Shown in pieces: positions 41,764-53,384 of a stretch of DNA of 64,000 bases (position 1 is its first letter; each line of letters begins with the position of its first letter). The notes under the pieces are model-generated. The model searched no databases, was not told the origin of the DNA, and worked only from the letters and a program-made list of their open reading frames with translations. The translations under genes and the position numbers were made by a program. The DNA is from Osedax frankpressi (Eukaryota; Annelida; Polychaeta; Sabellida; Siboglinidae), in NCBI GenBank assembly GCA_964035775.1, contig OZ038312.1:7364875-7428874 (forward strand), written 5' to 3'.

Positions 41764-44700
41764 GTGGTAGTATGTATATATGTAGGTGTGGGTGTAGCTA
41801 AAGTGTGGGTGTGGCTAAGGTGTGGGTGTGGCTAATGTGTGGGTGTGGCTAATGTGTGGGTGTAGCTAAAGTGTGGGTGTAGCTAAGCTGTGGGTGTAGC
41901 TAATGTGTGGGTGTAGCTAAAGTGTGGGTGTAGCTAAGGTGTGGGTGTAGCTAAGGTGTGGGTGTGGTTAAGGTGTGGGTGTAGCTAAGGTGTGGGTGTA
42001 GCTAATGTGTGGGTGTAGCTAAGGTGAGGGTGTAGCTAAGGTGTGGGTGTGGCTAAGGTGTGGGTGTAGCTAAGATGTGGGTGTAGCTAAGGTGTGGGTG
42101 TAACTAAGCTGTGGGTGTAGCTAAAGTGTGGGTGTAGCTAAGGTGAGGGTGTAGCTAAGATGTGGGTGTAGCTAAGCTGTGGGTGTAGCTAAAGTGTGGG
42201 TGTAGCTAAGGTGAGGGTGTGGCTAAGTGGTAATATGTATATAAGTAGGTGTAGCTAAGGTGAGGGTGTGGCTAAGCTGTGGGTGTGGCTAAGCTGTGGG
42301 TGTAACTAAGGTGTGGGTGTAGCTAATGTGTGGGTGTAGCTAAGGTGAGGGTGTGGCTAAGTGGTAATATGTATATAAGTAGGTGTAGCTAAGGTGAGGG
42401 TGTGGCTAAGCTGTGGGTGTGGCTAAGCTGTGGGTGTAACTAAGGTGTGGGTGTGGCTAAGCTGTGGTTGTAGCTAAGGTGAGGGTGTGACTAAGCTGTG
42501 GTTGTAGCTAAGGTGAGGGTGTGGCTAAGCTGTGGGTGTGGCTAAGCTGTGGGTGTAGCTAAGGTGAGGGTGTGGCTAAGCTGTGGGTGTGGCTAAGCTG
42601 TGGGTGTAACTAAGGTGAGGGTGTGGCTAAGGTGTGGGTGTAACTAAGGTGAGGGTGTAGCTACGGTGTGGGTGTAGCTAAAGTGTGGGAGTAGCTAAGA
42701 TGTGGGTGTAGCTAAAGTGTGGGTGTAGCTAAGGTGTGGGTGTAGCTAAGGTGAGGGTGTAGCTAAGGTGTGGGTGTAACTAAGGTGAGGGTGTGGCTAA
42801 GATGTGGGTGTAGCTAAAGTGTGGGTGTAGCTAAGGTGTGGGTGTAGCTAAGGTGAGGGTGTAGCTACGGTGTGGGTGTAGCTAAGGTATGGGTGTAGCT
42901 ACGGTGTGGGTGTAGCTAAGCTGTGGGTGTAGCTAAGGTGAGGGTGTGACTAAGCTGTGGGTGTGGCTAAGGTGTGGGTGTGACTAAGCTGTGGGTGTGG
43001 CTAAGGTGTGGGTGTAGCTAAGATGTGGGTGTAGCTAAGGTGAGGGTGTAGCTAAATTGTGGGTGTGGCTAAGCTGTGGGTGTAGCTAAAGTGTGGGTGT
43101 AGCTAGGGTGTGGGTGTAGCTAAATTGTGGGTGTGGCTAAGCTGTGGGTGTAGCTAAATTGTGGGTGTGGCTAAGCTGTGGGTGTAGCTAAAGTGTGGGT
43201 GTAGCTAAGGTGTGGGTGTAGCTAAGGTGAGGGTGTAGCTACGGTGTGGGTGTAGCTAAAGTGTGGGTGTAGCTAAGATGTGGGTGTAGCTAAAGTGTGG
43301 GTGTAGCTAAGGTATGGGTGTAGCTACGGTGTGGGTGTAGCTAAGATGTGGGTGTAACTAAGCTGTGGGTGTAGCTAAAGTGTGGGTGTAGCTAGGGTGT
43401 GGGCGTAGCTAAATTGTGGGTGTGGCTAAGCTGTGGGTGTAGCTAAATTGTGGGTGTGGCTAAGCTGTGGGTGTAGCTAAAGTGTGGGTGTAGCTACGGT
43501 GAGGGTGTGGCTAAGCTGTGGTTGTAGCTAAGGTGAGGGTGTGACTAAGCTGTGGGTGTGGCTAAGGTGTGGGTGTAGCTAAGATGTGGGTGTAGCTAAA
43601 GTGTGGGTGTTGCTACGGTATGGGTGTAGCTAAAGTGTGGGTGTAGCTAAGATGTGGGTGTAGCTAAAGTGTGGGTGTAGCTAAGGTGTGGGTGTAGCTA
43701 AGGTGAGGGTGTAGCTACGGTGTGGGTGTAGCTAAAGTGTGGGTGTAGCTAAGATGTGGGTGTAGCTAAAGTGTGGGTGTAGCTAAGGTGTGGGTGTAGC
43801 TAAGGTGAGGGTGTAGCTAAGGTGTGGGTGTAACTAAGGTGAGGGTGTGGCTAAGATGTGGGTGTAGCTAAAGTGTGGGTGTAGCTAAGGTGTGGGTGTA
43901 GCTAAGGTGAGGGTGTAGCTAAATTGTGGGTGTGGCTAAGCTGTGGGTGTAGCTAAAGTGTGGGTGTAGCTAGGGTGTGGGTGTAGCTAAATTGTGGGTG
44001 TGGCTAAGCTGTGGGTGTAGCTAAATTGTGGGTGTGGCTAAGCTGTGGGTGTAGCTAAAGTGTGGGTGTAGCTAAGGTGTGGGTGTAGCTAAGGTGAGGG
44101 TGTAGCTACGGTGTGGGTGTAGCTAAAGTGTGGGTGTAGCTAAGATGTGGGTGTAGCTAAAGTGTGGGTGTAGCTAAGGTATGGGTGTAGCTACGGTGTG
44201 GGTGTAGCTAAGATGTGGGTGTAACTAAGCTGTGGGTGTAGCTAAAGTGTGGGTGTAGCTAGGGTGTGGGCGTAGCTAAATTGTGGGTGTGGCTAAGCTG
44301 TGGGTGTAGCTAAATTGTGGGTGTGGCTAAGCTGTGGGTGTAGCTAAAGTGTGGGTGTAGCTAAGATGTGGGTGTAGCTAAATTGTGGGTGTGGCTAAGC
44401 TGTGGGTGTAGCTAAAGTGTGGGTGTGGCTAAGCTGTGGGTGTAACTAAGATGTGGGTGTAGCTAAAGTGTGGGTGTTGCTACGGTATGGGTGTAGCTAA
44501 AGTGTGGGTGTAGCTAAGATGTGGGTGTAGCTAAAGTGTGGGTGTAGCTAAGGTGTGGGTGTAGCTAAGGTGAGGGTGTAGCTACGGTGTGGGTGTAGCT
44601 AAAGTGTGGGTGTAGCTAAGATGTGGGTGTAGCTAAAGTGTGGGTGTAGCTAAGGTGTGGGTGTAGCTAAGGTGAGGGTGTAGCTAAGGTGTGGGTGTAA

Positions 44701-47700
44701 CTAAGGTGAGGGTGTGGCTAAGATGTGGGTGTAGCTAAAGTGTGGGTGTAGCTAAGGTGTGGGTGTAGCTAAGGTGAGGGTGTAGCTAAATTGTGGGTGT
44801 GGCTAAGCTGTGGGTGTAGCTAAAGTGTGGGTGTAGCTAGGGTGTGGGTGTAGCTAAATTGTGGGTGTGGCTAAGCTGTGGGTGTAGCTAAATTGTGGGT
44901 GTGGCTAAGCTGTGGGTGTAGCTAAAGTGTGGGTGTAGCTAAGGTGTGGGTGTAGCTAAGGTGAGGGTGTAGCTACGGTGTGGGTGTAGCTAAAGTGTGG
45001 GTGTAGCTAAGATGTGGGTGTAGCTAAAGTGTGGGTGTAGCTAAGGTATGGGTGTAGCTACGGTGTGGGTGTAGCTAAGATGTGGGTGTAACTAAGCTGT
45101 GGGTGTAGCTAAAGTGTGGGTGTAGCTAGGGTGTGGGCGTAGCTAAATTGTGGGTGTGGCTAAGCTGTGGGTGTAGCTAAATTGTGGGTGTGGCTAAGCT
45201 GTGGGTGTAGCTAAAGTGTGGGTGTAGCTAAGATGTGGGTGTAGCTAAATTGTGGGTGTGGCTAAGCTGTGGGTGTAGCTAAAGTGTGGGTGTGGCTAAG
45301 CTGTGGGTGTAACTAAGGTGTGGGTGTAGCTAATGTGTGGGTGTAGCTAAGGTGTGGGTGTAGCTAAGGTGTGGGTGTAACTAAGGTGAGGGTGTGGCTA
45401 AGCTGTGGGTGTAGCTAAGGTGAGGGTGTAGCTAAGGTGTGGGTGTAACTAAGGTGAGGGTGTGGCTAAGCTGTGGGTGTAGCTAAGGTGAGGGTGTGGC
45501 TAAGCTGTGGGTGTAGCTAAGGTGTGGGTGTAGCTAAAGTGTGGGTGTAGCTAAGGTGTGGGTGTAGCTAAGGTGAGGGTGTGGCTAAGCTGTGGGTGTA
45601 GCTACGGTATGGGTGTAGCTAAAGTGTGGGTGTAGCTAAGATGTGGGTGTAGCTAAAGTGTGGGTGTAGCTAAGGTGTGGGTGTAGCTAAGGTGAGGGTG
45701 TAGCTACGGTGTGGGTGTAGCTAAAGTGTGGGTGTAGCTAAGATGTGGGTGTAGCTAAAGTGTGGGTGTAGCTAAGGTGTGGGTGTAGCTAAGGTGAGGG
45801 TGTAGCTACGGTGTGGGTGTAGCTAAAGTGTGGGTGTAGCTAAGATGTGGGTGTAGCTAAAGTGTGGGTGTAGCTAAGATGTGGGTGTAGCTAAATTGTG
45901 GGTGTGGCTAAGCTGTGGGTGTAGCTAAAGTGTGGGTGTAGCTACGGTGTGGGTGTAGCTAAAGTGTGGGTGTAGCTAAGATGTGGGTGTAGCTAAAGTG
46001 TGGGTGTAGCTAAGGTGTGGGTGTAGCTAAGGTGAGGGTGTGGCTAAGCTGTGTGTGTAGCTAAAGTGTGGGTGTAGCTAAGGTGTGGGTGTAGCTAAGG
46101 TGTGGGTGTAACTAAGGTGTGGGTGTAACTAAGGTGTGGGTGTAACTAAGCTGTGGGTGTAGCTAAGCTGTGGGTGTAGCTAAGGTGTGGGTGTAGCTAA
46201 GGTGTGGGTGTAGCTAAGATGTGGGTGTAACTAAGCTGTGGGTGTAGCTAAGGTGAGGGTGTGGCTAAGCTGTGGGTGCAATTAAGGTGAGGGTGTGGCT
46301 AAGCTGTGGGTGTGGCTAAGGTGTGGGTGTAGCTAAATTGTGGGTGTGGCTAAGCTGTGGGTGTAGCTAAATTGTGGGTGTGGCTAAGCTGTGGGTGTAG
46401 CTAAAGTGTGGGTGTAGCTAAGGTGTGGGTGTAGCTAAGGTGAGGGTGTAGCTACGGTGTGGGTGTAGCTAAAGTGTGGGTGTAGCTAAGATGTGGGTGT
46501 AGCTAAAGTGTGGGTGTAGCTAAGGTATGGGTGTAGCTACGGTGTGGGTGTAGCTAAGATGTGGGTGTAACTAAGCTGTGGGTGTAGCTAAAGTGTGGGT
46601 GTAGCTAGGGTGTGGGCGTAGCTAAATTGTGGGTGTGGCTAAGCTGTGGGTGTAGCTAAATTGTGGGTGTGGCTAAGCTGTGGGTGTAGCTAAAGTGTGG
46701 GTGTAGCTACGGTGAGGGTGTGGCTAAGCTGTGGTTGTAGCTAAGGTGAGGGTGTGACTAAGCTGTGGGTGTGGCTAAGGTGTGGGTGTAGCTAAAGTGT
46801 GGGTGTTGCTACGGTATGGGTGTAGCTAAAGTGTGGGTGTAGCTAAGATGTGGGTGTAGCTAAAGTGTGGGTGTAGCTAAGGTGTGGGTGTAGCTAAGGT
46901 GAGGGTGTAGCTACGGTGTGGGTGTAGCTAAAGTGTGGGTGTAGCTAAGATGTGGGTGTAGCTAAAGTGTGGGTGTAGCTAAGGTGTGGGTGTAGCTAAG
47001 GTGAGGGTGTAGCTAAGGTGTGGGTGTAACTAAGGTGAGGGTGTGGCTAAGATGTGGGTGTAGCTAAAGTGTGGGTGTAGCTAAGGTGTGGGTGTAGCTA
47101 AGGTGAGGGTGTAGCTAAATTGTGGGTGTGGCTAAGCTGTGGGTGTAGCTAAAGTGTGGGTGTAGCTAGGGTGTGGGTGTAGCTAAATTGTGGGTGTGGC
47201 TAAGCTGTGGGTGTAGCTAAATTGTGGGTGTGGCTAAGCTGTGGGTGTAGCTAAAGTGTGGGTGTAGCTAAGGTGTGGGTGTAGCTAAGGTGAGGGTGTA
47301 GCTACGGTGTGGGTGTAGCTAAAGTGTGGGTGTAGCTAAGATGTGGGTGTAGCTAAAGTGTGGGTGTAGCTAAGGTATGGGTGTAGCTACGGTGTGGGTG
47401 TAGCTAAGATGTGGGTGTAACTAAGCTGTGGGTGTAGCTAAAGTGTGGGTGTAGCTAGGGTGTGGGCGTAGCTAAATTGTGGGTGTGGCTAAGCTGTGGG
47501 TGTAGCTAAATTGTGGGTGTGGCTAAGCTGTGGGTGTAGCTAAAGTGTGGGTGTAGCTAAGATGTGGGTGTAGCTAAATTGTGGGTGTGGCTAAGCTGTG
47601 GGTGTAGCTAAAGTGTGGGTGTGGCTAAGCTGTGGGTGTAACTAAGATGTGGGTGTAGCTAAAGTGTGGGTGTTGCTACGGTATGGGTGTAGCTAAAGTG

Positions 47701-49795
47701 TGGGTGTAGCTAAGATGTGGGTGTAGCTAAAGTGTGGGTGTAGCTAAGGTGTGGGTGTAGCTAAGGTGAGGGTGTAGCTACGGTGTGGGTGTAGCTAAAG
47801 TGTGGGTGTAGCTAAGATGTGGGTGTAGCTAAAGTGTGGGTGTAGCTAAGGTGTGGGTGTAGCTAAGGTGAGGGTGTAGCTAAGGTGTGGGTGTAACTAA
47901 GGTGAGGGTGTGGCTAAGATGTGGGTGTAGCTAAAGTGTGGGTGTAGCTAAGGTGTGGGTGTAGCTAAGGTGAGGGTGTAGCTAAATTGTGGGTGTGGCT
48001 AAGCTGTGGGTGTAGCTAAAGTGTGGGTGTAGCTAGGGTGTGGGTGTAGCTAAATTGTGGGTGTGGCTAAGCTGTGGGTGTAGCTAAATTGTGGGTGTGG
48101 CTAAGCTGTGGGTGTAGCTAAAGTGTGGGTGTAGCTAAGGTGTGGGTGTAGCTAAGGTGAGGGTGTAGCTACGGTGTGGGTGTAGCTAAAGTGTGGGTGT
48201 AGCTAAGATGTGGGTGTAGCTAAAGTGTGGGTGTAGCTAAGGTATGGGTGTAGCTACGGTGTGGGTGTAGCTAAGATGTGGGTGTAACTAAGCTGTGGGT
48301 GTAGCTAAAGTGTGGGTGTAGCTAGGGTGTGGGCGTAGCTAAATTGTGGGTGTGGCTAAGCTGTGGGTGTAGCTAAATTGTGGGTGTGGCTAAGCTGTGG
48401 GTGTAGCTAAAGTGTGGGTGTAGCTAAGATGTGGGTGTAGCTAAATTGTGGGTGTGGCTAAGCTGTGGGTGTAGCTAAAGTGTGGGTGTGGCTAAGCTGT
48501 GGGTGTAACTAAGGTGTGGGTGTAGCTAATGTGTGGGTGTAGCTAAGGTGTGGGTGTAGCTAAGGTGTGGGTGTAACTAAGGTGAGGGTGTGGCTAAGCT
48601 GTGGGTGTAGCTAAGGTGAGGGTGTAGCTAAGGTGTGGGTGTAACTAAGGTGAGGGTGTGGCTAAGCTGTGGGTGTAGCTAAGGTGAGGGTGTGGCTAAG
48701 CTGTGGGTGTAGCTAAGGTGTGGGTGTAGCTAAAGTGTGGGTGTAGCTAAGGTGTGGGTGTAGCTAAGGTGAGGGTGTGGCTAAGCTGTGGGTGTAGCTA
48801 CGGTATGGGTGTAGCTAAAGTGTGGGTGTAGCTAAGATGTGGGTGTAGCTAAAGTGTGGGTGTAGCTAAGGTGTGGGTGTAGCTAAGGTGAGGGTGTAGC
48901 TACGGTGTGGGTGTAGCTAAAGTGTGGGTGTAGCTAAGATGTGGGTGTAGCTAAAGTGTGGGTGTAGCTAAGGTGTGGGTGTAGCTAAGGTGAGGGTGTA
49001 GCTACGGTGTGGGTGTAGCTAAAGTGTGGGTGTAGCTAAGATGTGGGTGTAGCTAAAGTGTGGGTGTAGCTAAGATGTGGGTGTAGCTAAATTGTGGGTG
49101 TGGCTAAGCTGTGGGTGTAGCTAAAGTGTGGGTGTAGCTACGGTGTGGGTGTAGCTAAAGTGTGGGTGTAGCTAAGATGTGGGTGTAGCTAAAGTGTGGG
49201 TGTAGCTAAGGTGTGGGTGTAGCTAAGGTGAGGGTGTGGCTAAGCTGTGTGTGTAGCTAAAGTGTGGGTGTAGCTAAGGTGTGGGTGTAGCTAAGGTGTG
49301 GGTGTAACTAAGGTGTGGGTGTAACTAAGGTGTGGGTGTAACTAAGCTGTGGGTGTAGCTAAGCTGTGGGTGTAGCTAAGGTGTGGGTGTAGCTAAGGTG
49401 TGGGTGTAGCTAAGATGTGGGTGTAACTAAGCTGTGGGTGTAGCTAAGGTGAGGGTGTGGCTAAGCTGTGGGTGCAATTAAGGTGAGGGTGTGGCTAAGC
49501 TGTGGGTGTGGCTAAGGTGTGGGTGTAGCTAAGGTGTGGGTGTAGCTAAGCTGTGGGTGTAGCTAAGATGTGGGTGTGGCTAAGCTGTGGGTGTAGCTAA
49601 AGTGTGGGTGTGGCTAAGGTGTGGGTGTAGCTAAGGTGAGGGTGTAGCTAAAGTGTGGGTGTAGCTAAGGTGAGGGTGTGGCTAAGCTGTGGGTGTAGCT
49701 AAAGTGTGGGTGTGGCTAAAGTGTGGGTGTAGCTAAGGTGAGGGTGTGGCTAAGTGGTAATATGTATATAAGTAGGTATAGCTAAGGTGTGGGAT
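41764..49795. repeat. 17-bp satellite array (GTGGGTGTAGCTAAGGT)
   Basis: About 470 head-to-tail copies of a 17-bp unit. Variants affect the GTAG/GTGG/GTAAC position and the bases after CTAA (AGGT, AAGT, GCT, GATG, ATT). Higher-order structure is clear. One diagnostic string recurs at 43051, 43918 and 44785, and again at 47114 and 47981, in steps of 867 bp (51 units). A second marker, GGTGCAATTA, recurs at 46275 and 49471, 3,196 bp apart (188 units). A 24-bp variant containing GTGGTAATATGTATATAAG lies at both ends of the array. Confidence 0.97.
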
Positions 49796-50290
49796 TGACT
49801 ATTTTATTATGATTCATCGTTGACTTCACCAGATTTATCTATAATATAATATATCGTATTAATAATATGTTTATCATATTTGGTTTTAGCTTACCTCTTT
49901 ACCATGTCCTATAAATAGATTCAATTAATTTGTTATTCAACTAACTGTTATTCATGATCAGGATGGCAATCTGATTATAGAAGTCGGGTCTGCACTCATG
50001 TTTTACACTCCCCGTAGGGGAATAGGCGTTGTTTACTTTATCTTGTTGCCATGGCGACGGCTAATACCGACTAATCTAAATGCTTATACGATACAATGCA
50101 ATGATAGCCTTGAAGTAGTCACTTCACTCCAATTCCCTGATCACGAGTGAACTCTACAAACCACACCACTCTCGAGCTGCTGCCAAACTCCAAAACTCCC
50201 GCTAAACTCCCGCTACACCTTCAAACTCCACCCTAAATCCAACTCCCACCACCGCAACTCCCACCTCCTACGAGCACCGTAACCCGACAG
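49796..50290. other. Unique intron end before the CRD exon
   Basis: The first half is AT-rich. From about 50150 it becomes C-rich with repeated AACTCC motifs, which provide a pyrimidine-rich region before the acceptor CCCGACAG. I see no additional exon, and phase continuity does not require one. Confidence 0.6.
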
Positions 50291-50521
50291 GAAGTCGTCA
50301 TTGGCATGCGTGCCGTACGAAGGCGTCGAGTGTTCGCACACCATCGTACCCGGCTCCCTCGTATGGGCTCGTCGCCATGGCAACCGCCAACGCCACCTGT
50401 CGTGGACGGCCGCTCTGAACGCCGTGGTCGCCGACCCCATCTGTAGACACGCCCTCGCCGTGCGCCTCTGCCGCCAGAACTATAAGGAATGTCAGCGGGG
50501 CCGCGTTCTCGACATTTGTAG
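50291..50521 (+). CDS. MUSK: Exon d: Frizzled-type cysteine-rich domain, first part
   Basis: The domain starts KSSLACVPYEGVECSHTIVP and runs to CRQNYKECQRGRVLDIC. It contains the first six CRD cysteines: AC-x-PY, VEC, PIC, RLC, KEC and DIC. Their spacing matches the CRDs of MuSK and ROR, which bind Wnt ligands in several animals. The G at the start completes the Arg codon split from exon c. The exon ends with AG in front of the donor GTTGAC at 50522. The minus-strand frame across this exon is a shadow. Confidence 0.92.
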
Positions 50522-51852
50522 GTTGACCACGCCCCACCCCCGGCCCCGTCCAGTCAACATTAATAATCCCATTGTTGCCACAAACCATTATATTAATTGC
50601 GATTTTGAGTAAATAAAGAATTGGTATTTCTACAAGTCCCAACTCTAACACAAGTCCCAATTCTAACACAAGTCCCAACCCTTGCACAAGTCCCATCCCT
50701 AACACAAGTCCCAACTCTAACACAAGTCCCAACTCTAACACAAGTCCCAACTCTAACATAAGTCCCAACTCTAACACAAGTCCCAATTCTAACACAAGTC
50801 CCAACTCTAACACAAGTCCCAACTCTAACACAAGTCCCAACTCTAACACAAGTCCCAATTCTAACATTAGTCCCAACTCTAACACAAGTCCCAAATCTAA
50901 CACAAGTCCCAACTCTAACACAAGTCCCAACTCTAACACAAGTCCCAACTCTAACACAAGTCCCAACTCTAACACAAGTCCCAACTCTAACACAAGTCCC
51001 AACTCTAACATAAGTCCCAACTCTAACACAAGTCCCAACTCTAACACAAGTCCCAACTCTAACACAAGTCCCAACTCTAACACAAGTCCCAACTCTAATA
51101 CAAGTCCCAACTCTAACACAAGTCCCAATTCTAACACAAGTCCCAACTCTAACACAAGTACCAACTCTAACACAAGTCCCAACTCTAACACTAGTCCCAA
51201 CTCTAACACAAGTCCCAACTCTAACACAAGTCCCAACTCTAACACAAGTCCCAACTCTAACACAAGTCCCAACTCTAACACAAGTCCCAACTCTAACACA
51301 AGTCCCAACTCTAACACAACTTCCAACTCTAACACAAGTCCCAACTCTAAAACAACTTCCAACTCTAACACAAGTCCCAACTCTAACACAAGTCCCAACT
51401 CTAACACTAGTCCCAACTCTAACACTAGTCCCAACTCTAACACTAGTCCCAACTCTAACACTAGTCCCAACTCTAACACAAGTCCCAACTCTAACACAAT
51501 TCCCAACTCTAACACAAGTCCCAACTCTAACACAAGTCCCAACTCTAACACTAGTCCCAACTCTAACACAAGTCCCAACTCTAACACAATTCCCAACTCT
51601 AACACAAGTCCCAACTCTAACACAATTCCAAGCTCTAACACAAGTCCCAACTCTAACACAAGTCCCAACTCTAACACAAGTCCCAACTCTAACACAATTC
51701 CCAACTCTAACACAAGTCCCAACTCTAACACAAGTCCCAACTCTAACACAAGTCCCAACAATAACACAAGTCCCAATACAAGTCCTAACACCTGATTTAA
51801 GCCCCACCGCTAACACTAATCCCACTACCAACCTAAGCCTCACCCCTTACAG
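50522..51852. other. Intron within the CRD
   Basis: A 1,331-bp phase-2 intron made almost wholly of an 18-bp minisatellite, flanked by about 110 bp of unique sequence on the left and about 60 bp of decayed repeat on the right. The acceptor is CACCCCTTACAG. Confidence 0.85.
50634..51790. repeat. 18-bp minisatellite (AACTCTAACACAAGTCCC)
   Basis: About 63 copies, very homogeneous. Rare variants carry ACTAGTCCC, ACAATTCCC or ACAACTTCC. The period is divisible by three, so open frames of 497 and 416 codons appear on the minus strand as ELGLVL and TCVRVG repeats. They have no other complexity and cross an intron of the plus-strand gene, so they are not treated as genes. Confidence 0.96.
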
Positions 51853-52004
51853 CAAGGACTGCGAGTGGACGGAGAATTGGTATTGTAACAATGAAACACA
51901 CCTTGCCGACAAACTTGCGAAATTGTCTCTTCAAAAGTGTTCAAATTCCACAACTTCCACAATGGGATGCTCGAATCTTCCATTGAAACCGCTCATTCCA
52001 ACTA
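51853..52004 (+). CDS. MUSK: Exon e: Frizzled-type CRD, second part
   Basis: It reads KDCEWTENWYCNNETHLADK, then ends CSNLPLKPLIPT. It adds the last four CRD cysteines (KDC, WYC, QKC, MGC) for a total of ten. The first base completes a Ser codon with AG of exon d, and the last A joins the kringle exon as Asn. NET and NST are potential glycosylation sites. The donor is GTAAGC. Confidence 0.9.
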
Positions 52005-52655
52005 GTAAGCATTCTATGGAATTCTCCAAATTCCCTCGCTATTTTCTAATGGATTTTGTGTTACTCACTAATCATTATTATACTTAAAAATGTGCTAATT
52101 TCCCACTGTATCGTATACCATTAAGTATTAGCTAATTAACTACAATATAAGTACAAAATATTTGAATACTACAAAACATATTAATCTTCATTTCCCTTTC
52201 CTACTCACCTGTAATCTCACCATCCACCTGAAAATCATACTTTATTAATTATTTAATATATTGTGAGAGTTCCTTCTTAGATTACATTTATTTTTGATTC
52301 TAAATTTAGATTCAGTCACAATCTCATCTTTTAATTATATATATTAATTACTTTTAAATAAAAAGTTGATAAGGATTGTGGCAGTATAATGTAGAATTGA
52401 GTACAATTTTCATGCTAATTATTAATATTAATGTATTATTAATAAATCTCTGTAATCTCAGATGTAATATTTATTTATATATTATAGATATTGTATATAG
52501 CTATAAAGTATATAATAATATAAGTAAATAATTAATTAACATTAAATAATGGATTTTTAATAAATACAATTTATTTTTTATATTAAACACTGAAGTCAAA
52601 TAATTTATTCACACATTTGAAATTATTAAATATTATATTATTCCATTATTTCTGT
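52005..52655. other. Unique AT-rich intron sequence before the 15-bp array
   Basis: The left part of the 1,112-bp intron between the CRD and the kringle. It is strongly AT-rich, and I see nothing else in it. Confidence 0.6.
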
Positions 52656-52659
52656 TAGC

Positions 52660-52978
52660 ATATTGTTCTTTAACACATTGTTCTTTAACATATTGTTCTT
52701 TAACATATTGTTCTTTAACACATTGTTCTTTAACATATTGTTATTTAACACATTGTTCTTTAACACATTGTTCTTTAACATATTGTTCTTTAACACATTG
52801 TTCTTTAACACATTGTTCTTTAACATATTGTTCTTTAACACATTGTTCTTTAACATATTGTTCTTTAACACATTGTTCTTTAACACATTGTTCTTTAACA
52901 CATTGTTCTTTAACACATTGTTCTTTAACATATTGTTCTTTAACATATTGTTCTTTAACATATTGTTATTTAACACAT
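52660..52978. repeat. 15-bp minisatellite (TTCTTTAACACATTG)
   Basis: About 21 copies, nearly identical. They alternate mainly between CACATTG and CATATTG, with two ATTTAAC variants. Open frames on both strands (NNVLK or FFNTL repeats) follow from the 15-bp period. Confidence 0.96.
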
Positions 52979-53116
52979 CGCTTATGATTTCTCCTAAATT
53001 CTCTTTCTGATATCAACATTTTCTCCGTTCCGCTTAATGCGTGTTTTCGTTGTCGCCTAGCCACGCCCACTTTGGCTGCCGAACCTCCCCCACGGCGTTA
53101 ACCACGCCCCCAACAG

Positions 53117-53338
53117 ATCACTGTTTCTCTGACCGAGGTCAAGCGTACGTCGGCTCCGCAGCTATTTCGTCTCGAGGGGCCTCTTGCCATCCGTGGTCCG
53201 GCGACGAAGCTCCGTCCCATCCCTATCTGTGGCTAGAGGGCGTGACCTGTCGTAATCCGACGCCGCGCGTACGCCACGCCCCCTGGTGTTTCGTCGACGC
53301 CTCACTTGCCTGGGACTATTGTAATGTTACTAAGTGTG
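53117..53338 (+). CDS. MUSK: Exon f: complete kringle domain
   Basis: The exon begins HCFSDRGQAYVGSAAISSRG and ends WDYCNVTKC. All six kringle cysteines are present, with the family landmarks ASCHPW, VTCRNP and APWCFVD. Kringles occur between the CRD and the membrane in ROR receptors and in some non-mammalian MuSK proteins. A single exon carries the whole module. Its first two bases complete an Asn codon, and its last base, G, joins the next exon as Asp. The donor is GTACGT at 53339. NVT is a possible glycosylation site. Confidence 0.95.
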
Positions 53339-53384
53339 GTACGTACGCGTCCAGTATAGTGGAGAGGACTAGGGAGAATGGATA

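Noticed and set aside
41764-49795. Telomere-like or G-quadruplex array (GTGGGTGT every 17 bp)
   Set aside because: The 17-bp unit is not a known telomere repeat, lies internally within a gene, and has only one GGG per unit with loops too long for a typical quadruplex.
50298-51843. Minus-strand open frames of 497 and 416 codons (ELGLVL and TCVRVG repeats)
   Set aside because: They are produced by the 18-bp minisatellite, whose period is a multiple of three. They have no complexity and cross an intron of a well-supported plus-strand gene.
52638-53010. Frames on both strands through the 15-bp repeat (NNVLK, FFNTL)
   Set aside because: Repeat artefacts on both strands at once; no start context or complexity.
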